DNA of 64,000 nt from Notospermus geniculatus (GCA_002633025.1 NMRB01002515.1:1-64000); one strand, 5' to 3'; shown: positions 10,996 to 22,189, counted from the stretch's first letter. The notes: generated by a model not told the origin, from the letters alone. Numbers and translations: made by a program.

Positions 10996-11549
10996 TCGAA
11001 TGAAAATAGAATATTTGTACCGACAAAAGGTCCCGGATTGGTCTCGATATCGTTTGACAACTTCAATATCAGAAAAACGACTTTAGAGTCAAAAGTATAA
11101 CAGAACAAAGCAGGGAGTCCAGGGACAAAAAGTAACAGACCAAATGAAATACTCGTCACCCAAGTTATTGTACGGACGCAGAACATTCTCCTAGATTCAT
11201 TGGATGTAAGGTAAAGCACTGATATTACTGGAGCAAAAAGGATCAATCTTAAGATGGCTATTAATACCAACAGTCCTAGCTGAATACCGAGGTAATATAA
11301 GTGATGATAAAAAACCGAAAAAACGAATAAGAGAAACAGAATATTCACTAAGTATAAGTAGAACGTCGCATTGTTGGAGAGACCTACGTTACCGTTAGAT
11401 AAGATAGGGTTTGCACGAGTAAGGGTTGTTATAGGAAGATTGTAAAATAAGCCTACTCTAGCCCTCCACACATTCACTTCAACCGGCATCAAAGACACAC
11501 AGACCGCCCATACCCACACACAATGCCATAAGCCACTTATAGAGAACAT
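10992..11549 (-). pseudogene. LINE ORF2 N-terminus: membrane segments plus 2A
   Basis: A 185-codon open frame on the minus strand. It has at least four hydrophobic segments (for example LYLVNILFLLFVFSVF, LLVLIAILRLILFAPV, ISFGLLLFVPGLPALF) followed by FLILKLSNDIETNPGPF. DIETNPGP is a canonical 2A ribosome-skipping motif (codons at 11028-11051), where translation releases the upstream product at Gly and resumes at Pro. The upstream product would be a membrane protein and the downstream one the endonuclease-reverse transcriptase. The frame stops seven residues after the motif because of the deletion. 2A motifs at this place are known in CR1/L2/Crack LINEs; the multi-span leader is less usual. 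Confidence 0.75.
11028..11051 (-). promoter_or_regulatory. 2A ribosome-skipping motif (DIETNPGP)
   Basis: Minus-strand codons GAT ATC GAG ACC AAT CCG GGA CCT give D-I-E-T-N-P-G-P, matching the 2A consensus D-(V/I)-E-x-N-P-G-P, with a hydrophobic run just before it as in functional 2A peptides. Translational recoding here would split the LINE ORF2 product. Confidence 0.85.
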
Positions 11550-12111
11550 CTAATGAAGAATTTAAGTGATCCTGACGATTAATAATGAATAGAAAATAAT
11601 AACTAACATTTGGGTATCCAAATGAACATATAAGATGGTGAAGTGCCCCATACAGGAATCAGGGGAAGGAGGCCTGAATAAACATAAGCTCAAAGGGATA
11701 TTGAGCACCAGTAGCATTACCCGCAGGTAACAGAATACTAACAGGCATTTACTGTGTGTTTGTGAAGTATCACAGTTGGGGACCGTCTCCACTTAATACA
11801 CAAGACGACCAGAAGTAACAAACTAAATTTAGTAATATACAGACCAATATAAATCAAAGAGAACAAGATAATGTCTGATATGATAGAGTTACTTACATTA
11901 AACAAGATAGGAAAAATGCAAGTCGACCCACAAACGACAAAAATTACAACGTTCCAGGGTAGACCGAGCTGAGGAAAACTGAATCAAAAACTGTCGAGAT
12001 AATTATTGTGACTAATATGAGAGAGTCCATGAATGTCCAAAGATGAACACGAAGTGGGTGATAACTAAGATCACCAAGAATTATGACATCAAATCTCGAA
12101 CAGTCCAAGAA

Positions 12112-12640
12112 CTATAGCTTCAGGTTGTCAATGTCCGCCAGAGAAATGATCAGACGTTTAGAGCCCTTGAACCAAACAAAAAGTCGTCCATCGTTTGACC
12201 ATACGTTGTCTGTCACCTTCCTTTTCCTCAGGTCCAGCAACCTAGCGAAGATCTGAAACCTACGTCGTGTTAGATCTTCGTTTATGTATATACCCGGTCG
12301 TACCGTTTTCAGAGATTTCCGGTTACCATACAACGTGGATCTGGCGGAATAATTAGTGAATTTCACTACTAGTTGTTTATTGTCATTGCCCGCCGGATGG
12401 GCCCTGTCTATATCCTTCAAAGACATGGGGACACCCATTTCAGTAGCAAGATTTACAACCAGTTCTCGATAGTCCTTTGTGACTGGCGTCATGTTAGTTC
12501 TCAGTACTGCCGCCGTTTGGATTCGGCGCCACGGCAACTTTTCCCGCGGTTTAGGGTCACATGTTGGGTGGCGCTGTTGTATTTCCGCCCACTTCGAGAA
12601 CCTTTCGATTTCTTTGGAGGGACGCGTTGTCCCCTCAACT
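12112..12640 (-). pseudogene. LINE ORF1 nucleic-acid-binding protein, broken
   Basis: The open part (12112-12537) reads IDRAHPAGNDNKQLVVKF, then NRKSLK, IYINEDLTRRR and VWSNDGRLFVWFKG. This is the RRM-like plus C-terminal layout of LINE ORF1 proteins that bind the element RNA. A frameshift near 12537 separates an upstream basic segment (KKSKGSRSGRK). The N-terminal coiled coil, if it existed, is missing where the BEL element begins. About 430 bp of unassigned sequence separates it from ORF2. Confidence 0.75.
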
Positions 12641-12707
12641 TTTCCGGCCTAATTAATGATTCAGAGGCACTCAGAGCCGGTAACAGAGGTAAATAACGAT
12701 CGCTTTC

Positions 12708-15700
12708 TTGCAATCCGAGAATGAGAGACTGGCAGACGAGCTACGGAATTCGCAAATGAGGCTACGTCAGAAGATGAACTGTCGTCCTGCAAGGACAAGT
12801 TCATTAGATTGCCTGGTGCCCGGCGATAGAGAGGCCCAGTGCGTGGACACGGTTGTCACCGCACCTGTTGCAACTCCTACCTGTCACGAGAGTCCGGATC
12901 TCACCAAGGCCATATCGGTGTTGGCTGACGTCTTAGAGAAGAAACACGGGGGATTACCAAAGAAAGAGCCTATGGTGTTTCAGGGATGTGTGTTTGACTT
13001 CCCAATCTGGGCAAATTCCTTTAAAGTGTTGGTGTCTGATCGCTATTCCGATATTTCTGACAGATGCTACTATCTCCGCAAGTACACGGGTGGGGAAGTG
13101 AGGAAGTGTATCGAAGGACTGCTTGCCCTAAATGATGCGGCTGCATATGAACAAGCCTGGGATTTGCTACGGGAACGCTATGGTGATAAACTACGTCTTG
13201 CTCGCAGCTACCGTGAAAAGTTGGAGCAGTGGCCAACTGTGAAGCCAGGTGATGGGAAGGGACTGCAGGACTTTGCTGATTTCCTGGTATTGTGCGTGGC
13301 GGCGATGTCTACACTTGGACAGCTGAGTGTTTTGAATGATCCGATTGAACACCAGAAAATTCTGGAGAAGGTACCTCGTTATATTCGGGATAGATGGGTG
13401 AAGATCGTGGACGACTGCATCTATGGAAACTCCGGAACGAAGGATTACCCCCGCTTCACCAAGTTCGTTGAATTCATGAAACGACAGGCCCGCATCGCCT
13501 GTAATCCCTTGATCACGCGTGACACGCGCCCGTCCAGCCATAAGAATTCCTCGCAGAAGAGCAATCCAAAGGCTACGGTGATGGCTTCTACTGGAGATCC
13601 AAAGGCTACGGTGATGGCTTCTACTGGAGATTCATCGGGAGCCGGTAACGATGTTGAAGGGAAGAAACCTAACGTAATGGAAACGGCACCCTCTGGAGGG
13701 GCGTCCAACTCTGGCTCCGGGACCACAGATAACAACAAAGGCGGTACCAAACCCGTGGAATGCTTCAAGTGTCGTCAAGGTCATTATCTCGACCAGTGCA
13801 CAGAGTTCAAGGCCATGTCTTTGTCTGAGAGAAGAGATTTCGTAATGAAAAGGGGTCTGTGCCTGGCCTGTTTCCGAAAGGGGCACCGTGCCTCCGACTG
13901 TAAGCGTAAGCGCACTTGTGATGTTTGCAAGAGACAGCATCCGACATTGCTTCATGATTTCTCCCGCAAAGGCAACACCGGATCAGAGACTACTCCCGCA
14001 GCTACATCTCATTGTGTGGACAACGGAACCTTGCATGTAGATGGTCGTACTCATTCACTGATTGTACCTGTTGTACTTTATCATGTTGATTCACCATTGC
14101 TTACCACTGTTGTATATGCCTTGTTGGATGATCAAAGTGATGCATGTTTTATTTCAGAGTCTGCCTTGCAGAACATTTCGGTACAGGGTACTAGCACAGA
14201 TCTTAGGCTTAGCACTGTCCTCGCTGAGGACACCATTACATGTCAGAAGGTCAATGGTCTGGTAGTCCGAGGTTTGAATGAGAGGGTTGATATACCATTA
14301 CCAACCACCTATTCCAGGGGTGTGATACCGGTAAAGTGCGAACAGATACCTGATGTCGATGTTGTCAGAAACTGGGCTCATCTGGCCAGGGTGGCAGATC
14401 ACCTCACTCCTGTAATTAAGAACGCTGAAGTTGGTCTTCTTATCGGTATGAATTGCACATCTGCCATCAGACCCCAAGAGATATTATGTGGGAACAATGA
14501 TGATGCTCCATATGGGGTCCGTACAGCTTTAGGCTGGGGGGTTGTGGGAAATGTAACTCCATGCCCAGGTGAATGTGACTCTATGTTTCAGTCTTCGGTG
14601 CAGGTTGCAGGTAGTAATCACTTCTCCTTCAGGACCCGTGCATTGGAGGTGACCCCATCACAAGTAGCCAAACTTTTTGATCATGATTTTGAAGGCAAGG
14701 ATTCTGATGAGCAGNAGAAAAGAGTGAGGTTACCAGACAATAGGAGAATGGCAGAGAGAAGGCTTGGTCAGCTGCGAGGAAGGATGTACAAGAACAAGAA
14801 ATTTGCTGATGATTACACCGCCTTTATGAGTAAGCTCCTCCTGCAGGGCCATGCAGAGCGAGTGCCAGAAGCCGAGTTACAACAGAGTGAGGGTGATGTT
14901 TGGTACCTCCCCCACCACGGGGTATATGGAGCCCACAAGGATCGAATTCGTGTGGTATTCGACTGTAGTGCCGAGTATGATGGTTACTCATTGAACGGGC
15001 AGTTGTTGAGAGGTCCAGATTTGACCAATAACTTGGTAGGTATCTTGTGTAGGTTCAGGATTGGGCAAACAGCTTTCACTTGTGACATAGAGGGCATGTT
15101 CCTACAGGTTGGGGTGAACAGGGAGGATCGGAATTATTTGAGGTTTTTATGGTGGGAGGACGGCAAGCTGGACCAAGCCCCAACTGTGTATAGAATGACA
15201 ACCCATTTGTTTGGCGCAACCTCGTCCCCAGCTTGTACCAACCTGGCTTTGAAGACTGCAGCCCAAGAGCTTGAGGATACCTATGGTGCACAGGCAGCGA
15301 GCTTCATCAGGTCTGATTTCTATATGGATGATGGGATCCGTTCCGCGGAGGGTACTGTTGAAGAAACTGTGCATTTGAAACAGAATTCCACAGATTTGTT
15401 GAAAGACCGAGGTTTCCATCTTCACAAAATCATGTGTAATAACAAAGAGGTCCTGAGCGCCATCCCATTGTCTGAGAGGGGGAAAAGCTTGCAGGATTTG
15501 GACTTGAGACAGGATCGCCTACCCCTTGAGCGCACCTTGGGGATGCAGTGGTGTGTTGAAACGGATGCTTTCAAGTTCAAGATCGAGGTCAAAGATAAGC
15601 CATCGTCACGAAGAGGCATCCTTTCCACCGTGTCCTCCATATTTGATCCCTGTGGGCTGATCTCGCCCTTTGTACTCGAGGGTAAAAAGATCGTGCAGGA

Positions 15701-15761
15701 ATTGTGTCTCCAGGGAGCTGGTTGGGATGACTCGATCCCTGAGGACATTGAGAGAAGATGA
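12708..15761 (+). pseudogene. BEL/Pao gag-protease-RT open frame
   Basis: About 1017 codons are open; the first in-frame ATG is at 12756, and the true start is probably lost. Residues 1-250 are the Pao-type gag (FDFPIWANSFKVLVSDR, KYTGGEVRKCIEGL). Zinc knuckles follow (CFKCRQGHYLDQC, CLACFRKGHRASDC and a third C-x2-C with His pairs, 13761-13950). A repeated 13-residue block (KATVMASTGD) lies just before them. The protease has ALLDDQSDACFIS (active site near 14127). The reverse transcriptase has RVVFDCSAEYDGYSLN, FTCDIEGMFLQV and YMDD (15321-15332). The frame ends because a 3-base repeat (GATGAT) places TGA at 15759, in the first copy of the 592-bp duplication; the second copy lacks it. One N lies at 14715. 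Confidence 0.85.
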
Positions 15762-16479
15762 TGGGAACTGTGGAAGTGCCAATTGCCAGATCTTGGCCAG
15801 CTGACGATCCCAAGATGCTGCACTCCAGAGCCGCATAGTGCCATCCAGAAGAGAGAACTCCACCACTTCAGTGACGCAAGTGCCACTGTCGAGCTTCATC
15901 AGGTCTGATTTCTATATGGATGATGGGATCCGTTCCGCTGAGGGTACTGTTGAAGAAACGGTGCATTTGATACAGAATTCCACAGATTTGTTGAAAGACC
16001 GAGGTTTCCATCTTCACAAAATCATGTGTAACAACAAAGAGGTCCTGAGCGCCATCCCATTGTCTGAGAGGGGAAAAAGCTTACAGGATTTGGACTTGAG
16101 ACAGGATCGCCTACCCCTTGAGCGCACCTTAGGGATGCAGTGGTGTGTTGAAACGGATGCTTTCAAGTTCAAGATCGAGGTCAAAGATAAGCCATCGTCA
16201 CGAAGAGGCATCCTTTCCACCGTGTCCTCCATATTTGATCCCTGTGGACTGATCTCGCCTTTTGTACTCGAGGGTAAAAAGATCGTGCAGGAATTGTGTC
16301 TCCAAGGAGCTGGTTGGGATGAATCGATCCCTGAGGACATTGAGAGAAGATGGGAACTGTGGAAGTGCCAATTGCCAGATCTTGCCCAGCTGACGATCCC
16401 AAGATGCTGCACTCCAGAGCCGCATAGTGCCATCCAGAAGAGAGAACTCCACCACTTCAGTGACGCAAGTGCCACTGGT
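15299..16479 (+). repeat. 592-bp tandem duplication in BEL pol
   Basis: GAGCTTCATCAGGTCTG starts at 15299 and again at 15891; the two units are nearly identical up to GACGCAAGTGCCACT. Differences are a few substitutions and the 3-base GAT insertion at 15757-15762. Confidence 0.9.
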
Positions 16480-17562
16480 TATGGGCAGTGTAGTTACTTA
16501 CGTTCCATAGATCAGAATGACCAGGTTCAGACTTCTCTTGTCTTTTCCAAGGCACGTGTAGCTCCCTCTAAGGTTGTGACCATTCCTCGCCTTGAGCTGG
16601 CTGCAGCGGTGACTTCGATCCAGGTGGGGACTTTCCTTGATCGCGAGCTGAGATTTGATAATGTCCAACACTTCTACTACACAGACAGTATGGTAGTTTT
16701 AGGGTACATCAGGAACGATGCCAAGCGTTTTCATGTTTTTGTGGCAAACCGGGTGCAGCGCATCCGTGAGCACTCGACCCCAGACCAGTGGAGACACATT
16801 AGCTCTGAACAGAACCCAGCTGACCTGACATCACGAGGACTTGATACCAAGACCTTGACTAGTAGCAGACTGTGGTGGCAGGGGCCCGACTTCCTCCAGA
16901 CTGCAGACGCTCTGCCTCCTCAGACTTTGGATGTGACTCTCCGAGACGACGACCCAGAGGTAAAACGGACTGTGACTGTCCTGGACACTAGGCTCGCCCC
17001 TACCTTTGACTGCATGTTGACCAGGTTTCAGTACTTCTCAAATTGGTTTCGTCTCAAGAGGGCTGTAGCTTTGTGTCTTCGCTATTTTGAGATTTTGAAG
17101 GATCGTGTCCGAAAGGTGGCGACCCAGACTGTTGTAGCAGACGGACGGACAGGTAGACTGGCTCCAGTTACAGTTCAGGAAATTAGGCTCGCCCCTACCT
17201 TTGACTGCATGTTGACCAGGTTTCAGTACTTCTCAAATTGGTTCCGTCTCAAGAGGGCTGTAGCTTTGTGTCTTCGCTATTTTGAGATTTCGAAGGATCG
17301 TGTCCGAAAGGTGGCGACCCAGACTGTTGAAACAGACGGACGGACAGGTAGACTGGCTCCGGTTACAGTTCAGGAAATGCAGACTGCCGAGAGGAGGATT
17401 GTGCAGCTTACTCAGAAGGGGGCCTTTCTCAAGGAAATTGAGACACTGGAGACAGTTGTGAGGAAAGATGAGTCAAATGAGCAGACTACTAGCACCCATG
17501 ATCGACCACTTTCACCGAGCCAACGCACATCCTGGACGTGGAATCACCATGAACGCAATTAG
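15838..17562 (+). pseudogene. BEL/Pao RT end, RNase H, start of integrase region
   Basis: A second open frame after the 592-bp duplication. It repeats the end of the reverse transcriptase including YMDD (15913-15924), then continues into RNase H (HHFSDASATGYGQCSYL; IPRLELAAAV; YYTDSMVVLGYI) and the linker (HISSEQNPADLTSRG; LWWQGPDF). A 195-bp in-frame tandem duplication (16990-17184 and 17185-17379) doubles 65 residues of the linker. It leaves the frame where a 167-bp deletion, relative to the later copy, removes the sequence before the integrase zinc finger. Confidence 0.8.
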
Positions 17563-18075
17563 ACAGGCGGGAATCTGGATTGTCAGGGCAAGGACAGCGG
17601 TGACTGTGTTTATTAGGGACTGTGTGGTTTGTCGCCGGTTGCGAGGAAATCCCTGCGTACAGAAGATGGCCAATCTTCCAGAGGATCGGCTGGTCTCGCT
17701 TGCTCCATTTGAGAACTCGGGATGTGATTATTTTGGGCCATTCATCGTCAAAGAGGGCCGAAAGGAGCTCAAACGATGGGGTGTGATTTTCACATGTTTA
17801 GCCAGTCGCAGCATTCATCTTGAGACAGCGAATTCCCTAAATACAGACTCCTTCTTGAACGCATATCGGCGTTTTGTGTGCCGCCGTGGACGGGTGCGGC
17901 GTCTTAGGTCAGACCGGGGGACCAACTTTATTGGAGGCAAGAATGAGCTAGATGCGGCTTTAGCCGAGATGGATAAGGACATGATTCGACGTGAACTACT
18001 GAAGGACGGTTGTGACTGGGTAGAGTTCGAAACTAATGTCCCACACAGTAGCCACATGGGGGGCGTGTGGGAGAT
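17468..18075 (+). pseudogene. BEL/Pao integrase, first copy
   Basis: Has the HHCC zinc finger (DHFHRANAHPGRG, then DCVVCRRLRG) and the catalytic core with Asp in GCDYFGPFIVKEG, Asp in RSDRGTNFIGGKN and Glu in SSHMGGVWE. Immediately after that Glu the sequence jumps back to the linker (duplication junction at 18075/18076), so the C-terminal domain is missing. Confidence 0.8.
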
Positions 18076-19184
18076 GCAAACCGGGTGCAGCGCATCCGTG
18101 AGCACTCGACCCCAGACCAGTGGAGACACATTAGCTCTGAACAGAACCCAGCTGACCTGACATCACGGGGACTTGATGCCAAGACCTTGATTGGTAGCAG
18201 ACTGTGGTGGCAGGGGCCCGACTTTCTCCAGACTGCAGACGCTCTGCCTCCTCAGACTTTGGATGTGACTCTCCGCGATGACGACCCAGAGGTAAAGCGG
18301 ACTGTGACTGTCCTTGACACTAGGCTCGCCCCTACCTTTGACTGCATGTTGACCAGGTTTCAGTACTTCTCAAATTGGTTCCGTCTCAAGAGGGCTGTAG
18401 CTTTGTGTCTTCGCTATTTTGAGATTTTGAAGGATCGTGTCCGAAAGGTGGCGACCCAGACTGTTGTAACAGACGGACGGACAGGTAGACTGGTTCCGGT
18501 TACAGTTCAGGAAATGGAGACTGCCGAGAGGAGGATTGTGCAGCTTACTCAGAAGGGGGCCTTTCTCAAGGAAATTGAGACACTGGAGACAGTTGTGAGG
18601 AAGGATGAGTCAAATGAGCAGACTACTAGCACCCATGTCAGCAAGCTGAGTTCCCTTCGGCCCTTGGACCCCTTTCTTGATAAGGAGGGCATCTTGCGTA
18701 TTGGTGGGAGGCTCAAGCGGGGTACCTTACCTGATCAGGTCAAGCATCCTTACATCTTACCAAGGACTGGCCATGTTACACATCTATTGATCGACCACTT
18801 TCACCGAGCCAACGCATATCCTGGACGTGGAATCACCTTGAACGCTATTAGACAGGCGGGAATCTGGATTGTCAGGGCAAGGACAGCGGTGACTGTGTTT
18901 ATTAGGGACTGTGTGGCTTGTCGCCGGTTGCGAGGAAATTAATCCCTGCGTACAGAAGATGGCTAATCTTCCAGAGGATCGGCTGGTCTCGCTTGCTCCA
19001 TTTGAGAACTCAGGATGTGATTATTTTGGGCCATTCATCGTCAAAGAGGGCAGAAAGGAGCTCAAACGATGGGGTGTGATTTTCACATGTTTAGCCAGTC
19101 GCAGCATTCATCTTGAGACAGCGAATTCCCTGAATACAGACTCCTTCTTGAACGCGTATCGGCGTTTTGTGTGCCGCCGCGGAC
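18076..19184 (+). pseudogene. BEL/Pao linker and integrase, second copy
   Basis: Repeats 16744 onward with a period of 1332 bp. This copy lacks the 195-bp internal duplication and keeps 167 bp missing from the first copy (DPFLDKEGILRIGGRLKRG and onward). A 4-bp insertion (TTAA near 18940) creates a stop after the zinc finger, and the core then continues in a new frame to the gap at 19185. Confidence 0.8.
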
Positions 19185-20065
19185 NNNNNNNNNNNNNNNN
19201 NNNNNNNNNNNNNNNNNNNNNNNNNNNNNNNNNNNNNNNNNNNNNNNNNNNNNNNNNNNNNNNNNNNNNNNNNNNNNNNNNNNNNNNNNNNNNNNNNNNN
19301 NNNNNNNNNNNNNNNNNNNNNNNNNNNNNNNNNNNNNNNNNNNNNNNNNNNNNNNNNNNNNNNNNNNNNNNNNNNNNNNNNNNNNNNNNNNNNNNNNNNN
19401 NNNNNNNNNNNNNNNNNNNNNNNNNNNNNNNNNNNNNNNNNNNNNNNNNNNNNNNNNNNNNNNNNNNNNNNNNNNNNNNNNNNNNNNNNNNNNNNNNNNN
19501 NNNNNNNNNNNNNNNNNNNNNNNNNNNNNNNNNNNNNNNNNNNNNNNNNNNNNNNNNNNNNNNNNNNNNNNNNNNNNNNNNNNNNNNNNNNNNNNNNNNN
19601 NNNNNNNNNNNNNNNNNNNNNNNNNNNNNNNNNNNNNNNNNNNNNNNNNNNNNNNNNNNNNNNNNNNNNNNNNNNNNNNNNNNNNNNNNNNNNNNNNNNN
19701 NNNNNNNNNNNNNNNNNNNNNNNNNNNNNNNNNNNNNNNNNNNNNNNNNNNNNNNNNNNNNNNNNNNNNNNNNNNNNNNNNNNNNNNNNNNNNNNNNNNN
19801 NNNNNNNNNNNNNNNNNNNNNNNNNNNNNNNNNNNNNNNNNNNNNNNNNNNNNNNNNNNNNNNNNNNNNNNNNNNNNNNNNNNNNNNNNNNNNNNNNNNN
19901 NNNNNNNNNNNNNNNNNNNNNNNNNNNNNNNNNNNNNNNNNNNNNNNNNNNNNNNNNNNNNNNNNNNNNNNNNNNNNNNNNNNNNNNNNNNNNNNNNNNN
20001 NNNNNNNNNNNNNNNNNNNNNNNNNNNNNNNNNNNNNNNNNNNNNNNNNNNNNNNNNNNNNNNNN
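19185..20065. other. Assembly gap, 881 N
   Basis: A run of N inside the BEL integrase. The gap follows directly on near-identical tandem repeats, as is common where assemblers fail. Confidence 0.99.
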
Positions 20066-20074
20066 ATGATGAGA

Positions 20075-20160
20075 TGTTGTGGAGAAGAAAAGAATAAAGA
20101 ACAAGAGTTGGCCACAACATTTTCTTCGACTTGTTTAAAGAAACAGCTCCCGCCACAACA
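20075..20160 (+). repeat. Possible BEL LTR remnant
   Basis: Begins TGTTGTGGAG and ends CCACAACA, an 8-bp perfect inverted repeat with TG...CA ends as in LTRs, directly after the gap. At 86 bp it is too short for a whole LTR and no partner is seen at the 5' side, so this is tentative. Confidence 0.3.
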
Positions 20161-20896
20161 CTAGTACAGTGTTCGAGCCAGAAATTTTTCCAAACGGGGT
20201 GGGATGACTGCATTTTCCTATGATATTAAGGCCCTGGATTTTCAAACAGGATAGTGTAATAGAAAATGCATTGGAAGTAACATTTTTAAACAGGGTGGTA
20301 AAAATTGAACGGGGGGGGGGGGTAAAATGATCTTCGAATTGTGAACTGGGTGGTACTGCCCTGTGAAACTGGCCTGGCTAGAACACTGCCACTGTAACTG
20401 AGTATTAGGAAGGAAAAGTTGGTTGTACCGCAGTTGTACTCCCAATCTCAGATTGGAGATGAATGCCAACTGAATACAGTACAGCTGATGTCACATTCAG
20501 GACTGAAATGAAGGAAAAGGAAAGAAATTGTATTAAACGATGACTGTATTACAAAAAAAGTTTGTAAAACTTTACAGTTTTTGAACTAACAAATATAAAT
20601 TTGTTTAAACGTCTTTGGACATCTTATTCCTTAACAACTCAAGTCTCCTGGGTAATAAAATCACACCCTTGTTCAACAGTAAATACCTGCCTAGTAATAA
20701 AATTGAATATTTCCACAAATTTTCATCATATGCCAATCCCTTGCCTGGATCCACTTGTACTGATTCAGTACTATACAAATCTGCTAGGTGGCACCACATC
20801 AGCAGTATTGATTAGAGTAAAGTCTGACTAGAAATGGAAAAGTGTTGCAACTCGGCCTACCCTGACTAGTACCCTGACTCACAAGAAATTGTGTAT
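20161..20896. other. Unassigned, with a G homopolymer
   Basis: No gene or strong repeat seen. A run of 13 G lies near 20310-20322, within GGTGG/ACGGGGTGGG-type sequence. Confidence 0.5.
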
Positions 20897-21963
20897 TCAG
20901 AGCATCAAAATACAAAAGAAAAATAACGTCTTCTTATCAAAATTCATGTCGTCAAACATATCAAAACTGGACCTGATGGCATGAAACACATTGCGATTTG
21001 TTGCTTCAGTTGCTTCGCTGCACTGTGATTCATCACCTTGGGGCATGTTCCTGACAAGCCTGGTGTCTGCTGCTGGTAACATACTTCCACCTGGAGTACG
21101 ATGAGGATTCAGCGGTCGTGGTGCGAAGTGAAGAGCTTGTGCAACCTGTGGTTGAGGCAGAAGTTGAGGTCGCACAGGAATACGAGATGGAATTGCTGGA
21201 GTTGGCATGGCTTGAAATGGCATGGCTTGAGATGAATGATGTCCTGTAAGGGGACCAAAATGCAATTGCTTTGTTCAAAACAGCAATAAGCTCGGCCTGA
21301 GGTTGAAGACTGTACTCAAAATGTAATGAAACAGACAATTCCCAGTATCACCAGTGTATACACTCATGTGACCCACTTTATAACCTACATGTAGGCCAAG
21401 AGTACGGCAACAAATCTTGTGTGAGCATGCCAGATTAGAATGCTATAGAATTGGCCCCTGGTTTCCATGATACAAAAAACGGAAATATAAGGCAAAGTGG
21501 GGTAATAGTAGCCCCGGGGTAATAGTAGCCCCTAGCCTGGTTTTTGATTGATATTCCTGAAATGAATGAATCAATTACGGGCTGATTTTTTGCTGTCCCT
21601 CAAGAAATAACCTGTGCAGTTTACAAAATAGGTGAAAAGGGGGCTACTATTACCCCACTTTACCTTACAAACACTTCTGGGCAGAACAGCCAAAATCAAC
21701 TTTGTTCAAAAAGCGTTGCAGACTACTCAACTTATCAAGGTTACCCATAAATAATTCTGTCATCGTCCTCATCATCTGCATATTCTGTTGGAACTCTTGA
21801 TTGCGAAGTTCCCTTTCTAGTTCTTGCTGTTGTCTCATCATTTCTGCATCATGCCGACGGAAGTCTTCTCGGGCCTCATCTTGTTTCTTGAGGAATTCTG
21901 CCAGAACTCCAGCAACCTGGTCGCTCTTTCGTGACTTTTTCATTGTAGTCTTCTTTGTATAAT
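20897..21963 (-). CDS. Two 3' exons of a coiled-coil, Gln/Pro-rich protein
   Basis: Read right to left. Exon A is 21745-21963, with acceptor TTTACAG before it and donor ATGG|GTAACC after. It encodes a basic start (KKTTMKKSRKS) and a charged coiled coil (AEFLKKQDEAREDFRRHDAE, then QQQELERELRNQEFQQNMQM). Exon B is 20897-21243, acceptor CCCTTACAG. It encodes a Pro/Gln-rich stretch (AMPTPAIPSRIPVRPQLLPQ) and ends FCILML-stop. The intron is phase 1 and the frame continues across it, which supports the model. Upstream exons were not found. The layout recalls the C-terminal half of Myb/SANT-like proteins encoded by Harbinger transposons or derived host genes, but no DNA-binding domain is visible here. 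A 176-bp MITE sits in the intron. Confidence 0.5.
21490..21665. mobile_element. 176-bp hairpin MITE, TA target
   Basis: Ends AGGCAAAGTGGGGTAATA and its near-complement TATTACCCCACTTTACCT, flanked by TA on both sides. It lies in the intron between the two minus-strand coiled-coil exons. Confidence 0.7.
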
Positions 21964-22189
21964 CTGTAAAGTAATATACAAGGCCCACAGCATTCTCATA
22001 CACAAAATGAGTAGATTTTTCATCTTTTTCTCCAACACCTTCCCAGTCAAACAACATGTCAAACAACATGTCAAAAACTGGAAAACTGATGCACGAAGTG
22101 CCAGCAAGTATTCAGTGTGATATATAATGCAACAAAACCTTCTATACTAACATGACTTACCTGATTAAAAATCCATTATTCAGTTTTAA

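Larger units (their letters stand above)
7491..12700 (-). mobile_element. CR1/L2-type LINE, nearly full length, dead
   Basis: A non-LTR retrotransposon read right to left: an ORF1 nucleic-acid-binding protein (12112-12640), then ORF2 with a membrane segment and 2A motif (10992-11549), AP-type endonuclease (9900-10995), reverse transcriptase (8960-9738) and a C-terminal Cys/His region (7840-8133). The 3' tail ends in TTTTTATTTATCATTT next to 7491. Frameshifts, stops and a deletion in the endonuclease make it inactive. The 2A motif at the start of ORF2 matches what is known for CR1/L2/Crack-clade LINEs of sea urchins and other marine invertebrates. The right end meets the BEL element near 12700. 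Confidence 0.8.
12701..19184 (+). mobile_element. BEL/Pao retrotransposon, rearranged, cut by a gap
   Basis: Gag, protease, reverse transcriptase, RNase H and integrase are recognisable in this order, the BEL/Pao gene order. No 5' LTR is visible: coding sequence starts within tens of bases of the LINE. The pol part has three tandem duplications (units of 592, 195 and 1332 bp), small indels that create stops, and an 881-bp gap inside the last integrase copy. It is dead as assembled; some duplications could be assembly artefacts. Confidence 0.85.
16744..19184 (+). repeat. 1332-bp tandem duplication in BEL pol
   Basis: GCAAACCGGGTGCAGCGC occurs at 16744 and 18076. The second unit runs into the gap. 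The units differ by the 195-bp internal duplication (only in the first), a 167-bp deletion (first) and a 4-bp insertion (second). Confidence 0.9.

Noticed and set aside
13560-13640. Duplicate KATVMASTGD block in gag as a possible misassembly
   Set aside because: A 39-bp in-frame tandem duplication within an intact frame is common in gag linkers; no sign of error.
17815-18129. 104-codon minus-strand frame in the BEL integrase
   Set aside because: Antisense shadow of the integrase coding sequence.
19083-20213. Several long open frames spanning the N gap on both strands
   Set aside because: They exist only because N is not read as a stop; no real sequence supports them.
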